A DNA stretch of 64,000 nt from Anseranas semipalmata (GCA_013399115.1 VXAA01007212.1:127462-191461); one strand, 5' to 3'. Shown: positions 1-13,302, numbered from the stretch's first letter. Numbers and translations are program-made. The notes: generated by a model from the letters alone, not told the origin.

Positions 1-270
1 CCTTTTCATATTGTGGACCCCAGAACTGCACACAATACTCAAGGTGAGGCTGCACAAATGCTAAATACAGCAGGAGAATCACCTCTTTCGGCCAGCTGGC
101 TATGCTGTATTTAACACACCCCAAAATGCTGTTTGGCCTCATAGCTGCCAGGGCACGCTGCTGGCTCATATTGAGCCTGCTGTCAACCAGCACCCCCAGA
201 TCCCTTTCTGCAGGGCTGCTCTCCAGCCATTTGATTCCCAGCTTGTGTCCTGCCAATGTGTACCTGTGTC
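1..270 (-). repeat. CR1 LINE fragment, antisense, cut by window edge
   Basis: This is an inverted piece of a CR1 non-LTR retrotransposon. Read on the plus strand it has the antisense CR1 landmarks in order: 'cagaactgcacacaatactc' (the degenerate 'actggacacagtactccagg' block), 'aaaatgctgtttggcct', 'cacgctgctggctcatatt', 'caaccagcacccccagatcc' and 'ctctccagccatttgatt'. In CR1 these belong to the end of the reverse-transcriptase ORF and the adjoining 3' part. Many substitutions and stops mean it cannot code. The element continues left beyond base 1, so its 3' end is not visible. The 87- and 79-codon open frames over it are by-products. Confidence 0.88.
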
Positions 271-1714
271 CGGATATAATATATTTTGAAAAACATTTGA
301 AAATTTTTAGGCAAAATTATTTGAATCTGAGAAGTGGCACAGGCAGAACACCACTGAAGACTTGAAACGAGTTGTTTTTCATTTGTTTTGGGTTTTGTTT
401 TCAAATAGGTGCATTGCCGCATTCAAAAGGGGTGTGACATATTAGAGGAACTACTAACAACTTAGAGTACAATCACATGAATATTTATGATTGCATGACA
501 CTGGTAGTCCTCTGCCAGGCAGCACCAGTAATACTGGGGCAACAACATGCAGATAAGCCACTAAAAGAGCCCAGTGGCTGTGGTCTAGAAGCAGGGCTAG
601 GATTCTGAACTGCAAAGTGAACATCTCAGCCCTCACTGTGCTACAAAAAAATTATTGGTTATATGACTTATTTGAGGAGCTGCTGAAAGATTGTTTCATT
701 TAATGAAAGACAATATTCTTTCAGCATATTAGACATTGTAATGTAACACAAAGGAGTGCTGGTATTTCCTGGCATTAGACATAGGATATAGGTTGGGTCA
801 CTGAATTTAGTAGCTATATTATATCCCCTTCCCCTCCAGATGTTTTTGAATTTTGGAAAACTCAGATACAAAAAGCAAGTGTGTCAACCAAAACCAACAA
901 ATACCATAGATGAATTCAACTAGTTAGTTAAGCACAAATCAATATCTATAGAAGACAGGGTAAAAATCTCAGAATTTCCAACACCCTTAAGCAGATTGTA
1001 CTGATGCCTTTTGGATCTCTGTTATCAATGATCACCTTTGATCCTCCATTGTTTATCATCACAGTGGCACCATGCACTCTGAAGCTCATGGGCTCCTAAC
1101 CAACTCTAAGAGCAGAAGCACTGATTGGGGGTCACACTTACTGTTCCTGTAGCTTTACATTTCTAGTGGCTGCATTGGTTTCTTTACATTTGTACTCAAG
1201 AAACAAAAAGCCAGTGTCTCCTCGTGTTCTCTCTTCTCAGAATATTAAACATCATGAGTGCTTATAAGAAAGGGCATTGTTCAGATCATCAACCTATTCC
1301 CTTAGCAGAAGTCCCATTGCTTTCCTTGAAATATTCTCAGACACACTAACTGTAATTATTGTACATTCTTGGAGTAAGTTTTCTGCTCTATTTGTCATTC
1401 TTGATGTATAGTTCTTTTGGCTAAGCATGGTTAACCACCTTCAGTTCAAGGAACCCATTACATTCTGGCACTGAAACTTTTGTTCTTCTTCCCCCAAGTC
1501 TCTAACATCATCTTTGTACAGTGAGATGTATGATATGTTTTGCAATAATGTTTCATGTGAATAAATTTGTCAAACTCTCCAGAATATATTCTCATAACCA
1601 AACTATTTCTGCTAACCCATGCAAATATTCAAAAGCGGTTGGCTGAAAAAAGTAGAAATTTATGGAGTGTTGAACATGATCAGTTATTAACTCATCTGGA
1701 ATCCAGTGTGCATA

Positions 1715-1744
1715 TGTGTGTGTGTGGGGGGGGGAGGGGAAGGG
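1715..1744 (+). repeat. GT microsatellite running into a G-rich tract
   Basis: About six GT units are followed by nine consecutive G, then GGGG and GGG separated by one or two A. The G part (1726-1744) can supply four runs of three G within 19 bases, so a G-quadruplex is possible. It is not next to any recognisable promoter or gene. Confidence 0.8.
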
Positions 1745-3070
1745 TTATGCTACAAATGTATAAATGGTTGCTTGATGAAATGTGACATACAACAATTTAA
1801 AACTTTTGAACAAGAGCTTTTTCATTAAAAAAACTACTTAATTCAAACAAATTACGAATCAAATTCAGACAAAAGCAAGCAAGGTCTTCCCATTATTTCA
1901 ACTTCCTGTTTGTTTTTCAGTATTCTGTTTCCTACAAATATATTAATGCTTAAAACCAGATTATGTACTTGGGTCCTTGGAGTGAATAACACCACACATT
2001 CTGAGGCCTAAGGAGCAGAAAAGATGATTTAAAATTCCATTAGCACTTCTCCAACAGGGACATATTGACAGTACCTAGTGATGTCCTCCTGATCTCAGCA
2101 TATTCCATTACACTTCCAACACCTTTGCAAAAAAACTGTGCTTAGGCAAGGATCTTCCTGAAAAGAGCCCTCATGGACCACTTCATGTTTCCTCTCCTAA
2201 TCATGGATATTCTAATCATGCCCTTTTCAAGCCAGGATTTCAAATTGAAGGATTTTTTCAATTTTATGGACACTTCCTGAGGTTAACAAGGCTATTTGTA
2301 TAGTAGTTTCCATCATATAAATTCCTGTGTTATATGGTCTGTTTTTACCTCAAGTGATTTATAAACATATTCATGAAGCCACCCATAAGCCAAACCAATA
2401 ACTGGCAGTTGTATTTCCCAGTCTGGGTACATAGTTCTGCTGCAGTTAAATCCGTGTGGAAATGATATGCCCTCAGATTTTCTTCTTTCAGAAGGGCAGT
2501 CTCTGATCCACATAAACTTGTATCAACTTAGACTCTTCGTTAAACTGAGAAAAATTAGTTTCAGCTCCTCTCTGACAGTTCCTCAAGCTTGTCCTCCAGT
2601 AATCACAACAGGATTCTCTATTGTCCCTCAGCAATAAGCTCAGTGGAATATGTATGATAAATCAAGGAATAGGTTTGCTTATCTTAGCCTTTTTCTTTTG
2701 AATTCTTTCCACTTGTCCAATTACCTTACTTATGATCAGTTGAATTCTTTTGTCACAATGCACAAATAATAGCATATTTTCTAAATAACTAGTCTTACCC
2801 ATCCCAATTGGATATTAGTTCTCACCCAATTTAAGGATTTTTTTTTTCCTTGGTACATGTTACATAGATTTTTATAACACAATAATTTCTGTCCCAGATA
2901 AGCACATCATTGATCATTATTTCCAGTCAAAGAGATTTTCATACATCATATGTGTCATTGGAATCCTGCATAGAAAGCACTTGAACTTATCTGCCCAAGG
3001 AGAAGCTTCCAACTTAAGATGGCAAAAACATAGGCTGGAAGTGGGGGAGGAGGGTGGGAATAAAAGTTAA

Positions 3071-3095
3071 GTAATAATAATAGTAATAATAGATA
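3071..3095 (+). repeat. Imperfect AAT microsatellite
   Basis: Short run of AAT/AGT triplets (taataataatagtaataat). Too short and interrupted to be strongly polymorphic. Confidence 0.75.
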
Positions 3096-3944
3096 ATTAT
3101 CTAGGTTTGCCTTCTCAGCTTTTCTCACAGGATAAGATAACTTTTGATAGCTTTGCCTCCAATATGTGTATATGGGGGCCGTACCATCACTTCAGTCAGC
3201 TGGCCTCTAACTTCACTCAGTGCATTCTAATTCTGCTAACCCTTTTACTTTCCTCCACAAGGCACTGAAAGGATTGTTTGCACTGCATATATATTTTCAC
3301 AGAAGAATACCGTCTGTATTGTTGCATGGTATTACATTCTTAGCACATTTCACACCATTTCAATACTTATACACTTTTAAGACTACTTACAGCCCATTCA
3401 GTAGATCTGCTAACCATCTTTTGGTTGTCAGAATGACACTCAACTTTCTTTTCCACTGTTTTAAAACCTGAGTGATGTCTGTTTAGTATCGCTATGGTAG
3501 CATGATTTTTGCCACACATGCTCCTATTATCCTTGCTGCATACAAATAGTTCTACAGTTTTAATACTAAGTAGCCACTAACCTTTCTGTTAACTATTTGA
3601 TATTTCACTTGTGCTATTTTGAAACTAACTCTCCATGCACTGTTGGTATCACAAAAGTCTATTCTGAAGAAAGCAGATATATCATAGCAGTGAATCGCAT
3701 CCATTGCACCCTACAGCTGCTCCATACCCCAACTCCCACCACTCTTAAGAACAGGATGCACAGAAACAGATTGAGACTCACCTCTTTTTCCTCTGTGCTC
3801 TCTCAGGGAGCTTCTCACACTGCTTCTCAGAATTGTCTTCCACAAAAGACTTTTTCTCATTCCCTGTGTGCCTCAAGAAAGCATATAAAACCTGCTCAGC
3901 AGTTCCTACATCCTCAGAGAAGTGTCAAAGTGTTAGGACAGTCA

Positions 3945-4035
3945 AACAGTGGGCCAGGCTGCCTAGGGAGGTTGGAGACTTTCAAGATCTGACTGGATCT
4001 TGAAAGAACAACCTGGTCTGGGTTCAGAAGCTCCT
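3945..4035 (+). repeat. Old CR1-like fragment, sense orientation
   Basis: The order 'gggccaggctgcctagggag', 'gttggagactttcaagat', 'ctgactggatcttgaaa' and 'caacctggtctgggttcag' follows the CR1 3' region (normally: glancing 'gaacaggttgcccaggga', 'ggagatattcaaaac', 'gcctggacacggtcctg', 'caacctgctctaggtg'). It is diverged and lacks the terminal 8-bp repeats. It could be a different CR1-clade family; the subfamily cannot be fixed by eye. Confidence 0.65.
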
Positions 4036-4534
4036 TCTCCCTTGAATTCTTCCACAATTACGTACCTCAAGATGAAAAAAAAAAAAAGAGAAAATCAAAG
4101 ATTCAGTCATGATAATCCCCCTACAGACCTCCTAAATGGCTTCATGTTCCCAGAATGCCTTGAGGTAGCCAGCCTTCATTTTCTTTAATCAAACCTAGCA
4201 TTGCAATCAGCTGTGGCAATTAGCGATCTGTATGTCTTTTAAGGATGTGCCAACTAGACGTTATTCACAGATATATCCCTCTTACACAACAACAACCATG
4301 CAATGCTCAATATGCCAGAAAACAAAGTCTAAAACAAGGTCTGAAACAAAATATAAGAAAACTGGGGAGCATATATATACTCCTTATGGAAGCTTATATA
4401 TCATGGATACTGTGCAAATACTGGCGCTGCTGATACCATGGGGATTCAATGAGAAAATCGTGTTTTCACCCTTGCCCAAAGAACCTTATATTTCTGATAT
4501 TAACATACCTTAAAACTTTTTCAGATACAGTGAA

Positions 4535-4560
4535 ATTAAGTATTTGCATTAAGTATTTGC
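4535..4560 (+). repeat. Perfect 13-bp tandem duplication
   Basis: The unit 'attaagtatttgc' occurs twice head to tail with no mismatch (4535-4547 and 4548-4560). This is typical of a recent replication-slippage or end-joining duplication. Confidence 0.9.
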
Positions 4561-7500
4561 AAGATTCAGGCCTAAGATCTAAAACATACATTCAGTTCTG
4601 GACAGAAAAAGTAATAAACTGGATCAGAATCTAAAATAAAATCCAGATCTAACAATCCCCTCCTGCAAATTCTTAGACTCATAAATATCTGTCCATACCT
4701 GAGCAGTTACACTGAATGTATTATATATGTGACTAACTTACAACTTTTGTACCTGTTTGTAGGAATTTGACCACGAAACTAACTTAGCAATATAGCAAAG
4801 TGTTGTGCCAGAAAAAAATCTGTTTAGTGAAGAAGAACTTCTGGGCCTTAGTTTCCCAATAAGTGCCAGGAATAATTCACTCAACCACAGAATGTTAAAA
4901 GAAGGGAGAAAAGATAATTCCAAATAATAATTTCCTACAAAAGAAGACACAAGTCTAGGCTACCTTATCAGGCCATGTGCTTCTATTTCACACATTCTTG
5001 AGGTGTGAAATATATCCTGAATTTAAGGTCTCTTTCTAGAGGCTGTGCTTCTAACTCCAAACCATTAAGCTGAGTTCTCCCTTTTTATTTTCAAAATCTT
5101 AAGACTTTGAAGATCTTCTATCTCATTTCATTAATTTAGAGTACTGTTGGAGCCTTATTTTGAGCTACTCTCTTAATTCTTAGATGAATTTTATAATCCC
5201 TAACATCACTATACTCGTTGGTGGGAGGGGTGATTTACTGTGAGCACTCTGCAAAGCAATAGTCTGTGATCCTTAAAAGAACAATGCCTTGGTTGCCTGT
5301 ATCTTACTTGTTCAAAACTACCACCAGAATTATCTTCTCCCCATTCCATGCAAGTTCATCCCTGCTGAGTAATTATTCCAGGTATTTATTTGGCCTTTAC
5401 CTACCTACCTTGGACATGTGCAATTGTAGCTGGCCTTGCAAACTATGTCCAGTTGCATTACAGGACCCGTTCCTCTTTTTAGCTTTTCTACTGTTTAGAA
5501 TAAATCAGAAAGATTCTGGGTGGATGAGTCTGTTCAAACCCTACTGAAAGACTGGACTTACAGGAAGGATGTTTTCAATGGGAATTGAAATTGTCATTCC
5601 TCATTATTGATTTAGGGCATACATTTCAGAAAAGCCCACGTCCTCCCTCTCATTCCAGATCTTCAGGAGACTTCAACATTTGGGAGTATCTGTTTAATAC
5701 CTGGCTCTTCTTTCACACATACACACATAAAAAATCACCCAGAGTTCTGCATTTCTGGGAGAAAAGTTCTGTGCTCAAAAATAACCCCATCATATCAGGA
5801 ACTGGCAACAATCACCCTGGTATACATTATTTTTAAATAAATGTGCTGATGAAATGGATATGGATATTTTGTCTTCTTAAAGTACATTATTAAAAAAGGC
5901 TATGGTTTCTTATTCTGCATATACAGTTATTTTATATAATATATACTTTAAATGCAGCACTAGTGTCTTCCCCTCAGATGAAAAGAGGCCAAAGACCAGT
6001 GCATACCTGAATAGCACTAGGAAGGTAGAAGGTTGCTATAGTCTTACTGGAGGATAATATAATTTTGGAAGGATATTCAGGCAACTCTGGATGCACAGAG
6101 GTGAGAGGTAACCAAAACTTCAAACCCTCCTTTTTCCACTCACTTGTGGGAAAGAGTCAGAAGTGACATTTTGGTCCTGTCCATGCCCAGGATCAAGACC
6201 CAAACAATGAAAACGTGGCCATTTCTCCTTGTCTTCAAGGTTACATTAGACCTGAGTACAGTCCAGCTCTGACTTATCTCCAGACATCCCAGACAGATTA
6301 GAACTCTGTGACATTTAGCCAATCTTCAATGTTCTTCTTGAACCAGATTTACAGCCATGTCTCTTAAATTTTTCCAGAAGACTCTGTAATTGTCCATTAA
6401 TAACAGCTCACAGTGAGCTGTGTTCAGTGACACAATAGGTTACTACAGTCACCCTCCTTCCACTGTGTAATCTTATACTCAGATAAATTTATATTTCACT
6501 TTTATTTCCCATCATCATTACAATCTTTTTTGAGATAAGCTAGAGATTTTTTACATTATTTCTAACATCTATTTTTGCCTCTTACGCACACAGGCTATGA
6601 GCTAAGACAGTTGGATAAGGCAGTACAAGTATTTTGCCACAGTAATATATCGTTCCCCTCTCTAAAATCACTCCTTTAGAAATCATTAGGATTCTGGCAG
6701 TCTCAGTGAATTACCCTTTGGTCACATTCACACTGTTAAAACAGAGTGTTCCCAAGCACTGTTCTCATTACGGTTTTTGGCTGAATTGCCTTGTATTCAC
6801 AGTGCAGGCCTTTAGGGCACTTTAAATGAAGCCAGGTTTAGGCCACGTTTTCAGTGATAGGTAGCATTATGGATACTCTGAAACTTTTACTATGCAACTG
6901 ACAATGCCTTTTTTTTTTCAGATATATTTGCACCTCATGATAACTATAACCTCTGACTCTCCTATATCAAAATTTTGACCCAACTCGGAAACATCAAGAA
7001 ACTTCAATCAGATGTAAATTCTCTCCAGTGGATAAGGCAAGTTGGACAACAAGGCTCATGCTTATGCTCTGTGAGGAAGATAGGTGTACCAACAACACCT
7101 ACAGGTATATCTGAGGGCAACATAAAAAACTTACTTTTACAGGCTCCGAATGAAGGCATTTTTTGAGCCCTTCCTTCAGAGTTTATTACAACAAGAAGAT
7201 CTTGACATTTGGTCCCCTCTTCAAGCAAAGTTCAGACTATGAATGGGGTCAGCAATGGTGTAATTTGGCTGGTCTGCCAGATCAGAAATGTATGCTGCTT
7301 GCATCACCTCATCCTGCAAAGTTGGCACCAAAATCAGTGGGCCTCATTGCTCAGCTCTGTGGCAGGAAAACCTGGCCATATAGCTCTTCATTCTGCCTTT
7401 CCTACTTCTCCCTGCAGCTTCACTACACCTGTGGTAGGTAGCCAACATCAGCCAAGATTATTTCTCCATACTCATGTGTAATATGTCAACTACACGCTAC

Positions 7501-7678
7501 CTTTGAGACCCTGGAGCCATTGCTATCTGTCATGCTCTCTACCAACCGCCTATCACATGTCTGTGCCTCAAGCAGCTTTTCCTTGGATGCAGCCAAAAAA
7601 ATTGGGCCAGAAGCAGCAGGGTTTACCAGGTACCAAGTTGAAAAAGGAGAAAATTATAAAAGGAACTTAATACAGGTG

Positions 7679-7693
7679 TTTTTTTTTTTTTTT
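7679..7693 (+). repeat. Poly-T tract
   Basis: Uninterrupted T-run of about 15 bases. No retroposed sequence or target-site duplication is evident on either side, so it is a homopolymer and not a retrogene tail. Confidence 0.85.
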
Positions 7694-10340
7694 CCTGCCC
7701 TATCTTAGAATTCTCTGGAACTAGTAAAGATCTTAAAAATGAGGCTTGCTGGGCCCTCAGTTAACTGCCCTTGAAAAGACACAGAAAATAAGGAGAACCC
7801 TCTCTAGCTCTAACCCTTACATATGCTCTAATATGCAAAATATTAAAAACGAACAAGTAACTCCAAAGTGGTCTTTCAGTCCTTAGGCCAAGCCCAGGTT
7901 CCCATGCCCCTCTCCTTTGCTCAGCAGGTACTTCTACCCTCACCATTAGCACCTTTCAGGGGTTCTGTCCAGTGTCACACATGACCTTGAAGGAGGTCCA
8001 CAAGTGTCTCGGGAATGTAGAGAGGTGTCCATAGAGAGCCTAAGAGCAAGGACATCTGCCAGCAATCCCTGCCCTCACTGTTTCAGAAACCTGACAGAAA
8101 TCATGTGGCCTCAACTTCTGCTCTGATCAAGGGCATCTCTCACAACTCTATGCGGTTGCCTTCTCCAAGTATTCATTCAATACTTGATCAAGCTCCCTTG
8201 ATGTTCCTCCTGTGGTTCAACAAGGTTTTGGCCTTGGACTCAAGAAATCTCACTCCTCACATTCACTTGTTCCCCTCTCTGTAATTAACCTGCCCTCCTG
8301 GCTTCCAAAGTGATGCTGTTCTCTTTCTCACATGCTTTTTCTTCTAATTCTAAATTTCTTTGATCTTTGCCTCTCCAATATTCTCTGACCTCAATATCTG
8401 TCACTGCTGTGCGATTCTGTTGCCAACATCTCCCTAATTTTTTCTGATTTGCCTACAAACACGCCTTCCTTCACCACCTCCTGCAATCCTTCACCACTAC
8501 CACTATAGCTAGGAAGCAGTTCTCTCCAGGTTCTTTCTTCCTCTTATGGCTGCTGTAAAACAACTTCAGATGTTTTCAGAGAGACTGGATAAACAGTGAA
8601 GCAAAAAAGAGGCATTTTCGTGCTCAGACAAAGCAGAGAATGGGAGTGCATAGAAATATTCTGGCATGTTGCGATCTTCCTATTTCCTTCTTTTTTAGGG
8701 GAAGTGCAAAGACCTTTGCCCACTTCTTCCAGTAGCCCTGACTGAATGCTTTTTCAGGAAGGTAATTATTCAGAAGGTCTTTGCCCCAAATAGGATTGGC
8801 ATCCCATAAAGATCTGGAAAAATTTATATTATTGACCAGGAGACAATGCATTAGCCGTAGTCAAAATACTGTCACTTATGAAGGCATTGCAGAAGTTGTA
8901 AAAACTCTGTTAGTGTATGTTTTACCCCAAACAGCACTATTTTTACTTAGAAGCATTTTATCCAGAGACTCATTCTAGAGACCAACTGAAAGTGATCATT
9001 AGAAACATACTCCACAGGTAGAATAACTGAGCTCCTTTTAAAATCCCCGAGTTTAAAATCCCACATGATTACTGACACAATCTTTTTAATTTCTATTTCA
9101 TTATGACCTTGACAACATGTAAAAGAAAGTTGTCACATTCAAAATTTCAAAGCAGGGTTTTATAGTGAGAGGCTTGACCAGCATTTGAGATAGACTTTGA
9201 AACCACAGAATTAAGTCAAGGAGCTGGATTAAACATAGACCATTACCTCAACAGCAGCCATTCAAACTGACACATCATGGACTATAAAGCTCTTCTTTTT
9301 AAATCATGCAGGTCCCTGGGGCTTGACCTTATTACATATTTTTGCACTGATGCCGATGCCTACAACATGCCACTGACATTAACACTTGAAAATAAACTAC
9401 ATTCCACATCACGCCAAGGGAGGATGCACAAAAAGAGATGCAAGAATGTGAACTTAAGTGACTTATGGAATAGTGAACTTACCTGGACTGTAGCCTCAGT
9501 GTTTATTTGCTTGTGAGTTCCTTATCTATATTCTTCCAAGAAAAAAAATCAATTAAACAACACAATTTTCAGGTACAAGGGCTTTAAAAACAAAACAACA
9601 TGAAAACAGAAATTGCATGGTGGCACAAGTGGAATGTGCTTTTAAAGAATGAAGGCATTGTCACACTCACTTACAGCTGCCTTGGGTAATGAAGGTTTAA
9701 ATTCTCCCTCATTTGGACCTGGCACATTCCATGAAATATTTCTGGTCTTAGATTCTGGTCTTACAATCTTCCACATTCAAAACTACTGGGCAGAAAACTT
9801 TATGCATTATTCCCCATTGCCTTGTAATGACAAGAAGGGAGGGGTACACATGAGGAAGATTGTCTAGGGATCAGCTAGAACTCTAACAACTGACCAAGAT
9901 GCACAGCAACATCTAGACGGACTGCCCCAGGGGCAGAGCAGGGAAGATGGCATCAGCACTCCCCTTCTTTCTATGAAAGGAAAATATGACTTTGACCCCT
10001 TTTGGGAAAAAGCTTACTTTCACCTGTGTACACAAGTGCTGATCCAGAGCCACCGAAATCAATACAAATATTTGCATGGACTTCAGAGGACCCTGAATCA
10101 GACCTACAGCCATTTGATCTAGCTGGCATGTGGAGGTGGGGACAGAGTCAGGCTCCCTGCATTCCTCCCGGTTCTTTGCCCTCCTGTTCACCCCATTAGG
10201 TGAGGAGTCCCTGTACTGGCAGCACCAGGCAGGAGGCACTACCCTGGTAGTAAAAGCAGCTGGGGAACCACAAGGGTGTCAGAGAAAGAAAGTGGTGGGA
10301 AGATTATTCCCCAGTGATGCTGAGTAAGGATTATGCTTAC

Positions 10341-10462
10341 TGTTTCCCATCTGATCACTACAAAACTATTTATAACTGTCCTTGCAGGAAAATATACAAC
10401 ATATTAATGAATGCTATACAGCAAACAGCTGAGTCACAATGTCCCACCCTCACATTCTCCAG
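10341..10462 (+). repeat. Diverged dispersed repeat, copy A
   Basis: Bases 10341-10410 align without gaps to 11238-11307 with 54 of 70 positions identical by my count (about 77%); most differences are transitions. A second matching block, 'tcccaccctcacattctcc' at 10442, corresponds to 'tcccaccctcacacctcc' at 11405. The pair is either a local duplication or two copies of an old interspersed repeat that I do not recognise. There is no coding content. Confidence 0.7.
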
Positions 10463-11237
10463 CACTTGAGCTCAGCCATCTAGGAAGTGCCAGAAACAAT
10501 AATGCATTTTTATAAAAGAGAGTGCTTATATCTTTTAGACAGATGATATTTGCCTGCTGTTGGCTGCTGGAGTCATAGCCTTCATCTCAATTAAGAGTGG
10601 TCACAAATATTCCCATAAACTCAGTAGTGGTCCAACAGTGTGGTATGAGCAGACAGATGTGTGACACACGGTCAGAACAGCGCTGGCAGGTGAGCCAAGG
10701 AAGTTTTGGCTGTTGCTTAGAAAGGGAGACTTCTGCAATGCCATTTAAATCTTCAAAATCAACTGCACCACAGTGACAAAAAAAGGCTACTTTGTAAGAC
10801 TTCCCAGCCAGGAGGGAAAGATCGTGTGAGATGACTCTGAACAGATGGACTTTGCAACTTCAAATGCTGAAGTCTACTTGTTAAATAAGAGTTAAATTCT
10901 AACAATTGTGCAATCAAAAAATATGGCTTAAAACCTGACTTCCAAATCAAACAGACCTGTTCTCATCTCTTTGTAAATTCTGACAGCCTTGCCTAGCTGA
11001 CTGACTGCAGTTGTTACCAGCCTCAGCCTTAATGCTCTACGTTGCCACTTGGGTTTCCTCCCATTTTATTACATGATCCCTTCTAAAACACTGCTCCCAA
11101 ACAGAGCCGTTAACCAATAATGTTTTTTTAGTTATCTGTTAAATGAACAATGTTTGGTTTAATATTAATCATTTGTCATATGTTTGTCCAGAAAGAAGGG
11201 ACACAGAAGCTTAGAGAGTAAGGTTTGTGATTAGAAA

Positions 11238-11425
11238 TATTTCCCGTCTGGTGACTAAAGAACTATTCATAATTGGCCCTGTAGGACAACATATAAAATA
11301 CTAATGACACAAGAACATCCTGTAGATTAGATATGCCTTACTCCTGTCCACAGAATACTTTCCTGTGCACCCCATGACACATTTTAACACTATTATTCTT
11401 CACTTCCCACCCTCACACCTCCAGG
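11238..11425 (+). repeat. Diverged dispersed repeat, copy B
   Basis: Partner of the copy at 10341-10462, same orientation, 897 bp downstream. About 66 extra bases lie between its two matching blocks, so either B carries an insertion or A a deletion. The sequence just upstream ('agagtaagg' before B, 'ctgagtaagg' before A) suggests similarity begins slightly before the 70-bp core. No element family is assigned. Confidence 0.7.
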
Positions 11426-12794
11426 GTGACACTGTTCCAGTAAGATTAGCGTTGGCGCTGACACCAGATCAGCTTGCTTGAAAAGAAAAAAGTTATGTCC
11501 AGGGTAAGGAAAAGAATATGGGAACAGGAGGAAAGTCTGGAGATAAGTGTGACAAAGATGTGGTATGCGGAGGCAGGTGGGAAACAGAGAGGACACTAAT
11601 GTCCAGCATGATTTAAGAAGGAAAGGGAGTGTCCAGACTGGTGGAATAGGAAAACTTTGTGGAACATAGTACTTCATCTTGTTTTATCATTGCAATCAGC
11701 ACTTTTTTTTTTTTTGCCATATTTGTTCCTATTTGACATCTACTTGCAATTACAAAGCCAAATTAACAGCTCTACTTCTAAGCAAAGTCAAGTCACATCA
11801 AACAAGCCCATCTCACAATGCAGGAATGGATTGCTTTAGGGAGGCTGAGGAAGCTATGGATAGATAAGGTGGAAGTCACTTTATGTGGAATAAAAGATAG
11901 ACAGGGATGTCAAATCAGACCTAGTGTGAGTTAGTCTTTTAGGTCTCTGTTAAAGCCATACCCTGAAACTCTGAACCACAACAAGGTGTAGGTGTTAAAA
12001 TATGCATACAGACAAAAAAAGGCAATTATAGAACACAAGGACAAAACAGAAAGGACAAACTTAAGGACAGTAACAACAAATATCCTTTCTTGTACCTTTC
12101 AGGAACATCATATTCTGAACATCATATTTGCCAACTACTGGTCAGAGCAAAAGTTTTCGTTACGCCTCAGAAAGACGTAAGACAGAGATCAGCCCAAAGA
12201 ACAGAAACTTCTCACTATGAAAGATAAATTTAAGTCCTTGGGACTCCACAGCCTGTAAACTGTTGGATCGGGGTCCATGGTACCTATATATTTTTAGGTG
12301 TATCTGTGACAGAGGCCATGAGACAGAGGCACTGATGCAAAGTTATCAGAAGTAAATGAAAGTCTGCCATAGAGGACTATTCAGTGCACTTTAAGGACTG
12401 GAGTTCAAAACTCCAAGTTATGTCACCACCTCCTTTTTCCTTATCTTATGGTCAGTTTGTCCCTTCTCTTCTTCCCAGGTGAAATGAGACAAGGCTTGCA
12501 ATCTTCTTTCAAAGTGCTCTCAAGCACAACTGTTAACCAGTACACAGAGTTACTTCAAGTTACTGTCTGCAGTCTTTTGTGATTAATAATATTTTCTTGA
12601 CTTTTTTTTTACTTGTTGTTGCTCTCCCACATTGCTAAATATTAGGATGGTAGAGGGCAGAATTTACACTATAAAAGCTTTCTTGAAATGTTCACTTCAT
12701 TCATTTGGGATCTGCGATCTTCATTTTTGTGACCAAGAACTGCCACCACTCTCTCCTGCCATTCATTAGCTGAGTGCTTTTGGAAAGCCACCTT
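11426..12794. other. Unique sequence, no gene seen
   Basis: Contains a T-run of 13 at 11703-11715 and purine-rich stretches near 11480-11650. Open frames of 60-94 codons overlap on both strands and show no recognisable domain. Confidence 0.6.
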
Positions 12795-13302
12795 ACAGAA
12801 TCACAGAATCACAGGATGGTTAAGGTAGAAAGGGACCTCTGGAGGCCATCTGTTCTAACCCCTCTGCCAAGCAGGGCCACCTGGTTGCCCAGGACCATGT
12901 CCAGGTGGCTTTTGAAGATCTCCAAGGAGGAAGACTCCACAACCTCTCTGGGCAGCCTGTGCCAGTGCTCAGTCACTATAACAGTGCTTCCTGATGTTCA
13001 GACGAACCCTCCTATGTTCCCATTTGCACCCACTGCCCCTTGTCCTGGCACTGGGCACCACTGAGAGGAGCCTGTCTCCGTTCTCTTTGCACCCTCCCTT
13101 CAGGTACTTGCACACGTTGATGAGATCCCCCTGAGCTCCTCTCCTCCAGGCTGAACAGTCCCAGCTTTCTCCTCATAGGAGAGGTGCTCCAGTCCTTTGA
13201 CCATCTTTGTGGCCCTCTGTTGGACTTTTTCCAGTATGTCCATGTCTCTTTTGTACCGGGGGGCTCAGAACTGGACACAGTACTCCAGGTGTGGCCTCAC
13301 CT
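12795..13302 (-). mobile_element. CR1 LINE, 5'-truncated, best preserved copy
   Basis: About 508 bp of the 3' part of a CR1 element in inverted orientation. Antisense landmarks in order: the 3' terminal repeats read as 'acagaatcacagaatcacag' at 12795, 'gaaagggacctctggaggcc', 'aaccctctgcc'-like block, 'gacaggatc'-equivalents replaced by 'caccactgagaggagcctg', 'aggctgaacagtcccagc', 'cataggagaggtgctccag', 'ttgtggccctctgttggact' and 'ctggacacagtactccaggt'. It stops abruptly after 'gtggcctcacc', as expected for 5' truncation during reverse transcription. A short deletion lies before 'gtgcttcctgatgttcaga'. It is not coding; frames of 77-96 codons over it are incidental. The subfamily resembles those common in bird genomes. 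Confidence 0.95.

Larger units (their letters stand above)
271..3944. other. Unique AT-rich sequence, no gene seen
   Basis: No exon, RNA gene or recognisable repeat could be supported here. Visible minor structure: a short GT then G-run tract at 1715-1744, an imperfect AAT repeat at 3071-3095, and a purine-rich G-clustered stretch at 3041-3058. A pyrimidine tract ending in TTTCAG near 1910-1920 resembles a splice acceptor, but no credible exon follows. The 131-codon open frame at 3597-3992 runs into an old CR1 scrap and shows no domain I recognise. Confidence 0.6.
4036..10340. other. Unique sequence, no gene seen
   Basis: AT-rich, mostly unstructured. Items seen: a perfect 13-bp tandem duplication (4535-4560), a T-run of about 15 at 7679-7693, and an 11-bp direct repeat 'tttaaaatccc' at 9037 and 9052. 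A small hairpin 'acagctcac-a-gtgagctgt' sits at 6403-6421. Open frames reach only 108 codons (9913-10239, minus) and overlap frames on the opposite strand. A C/T-rich stretch at about 8160-8480 has no recognisable coding content. Confidence 0.6.

Noticed and set aside
6403..6421. 9-bp hairpin with a 1-base loop
   Set aside because: Short and isolated; expected by chance several times in 64 kb.
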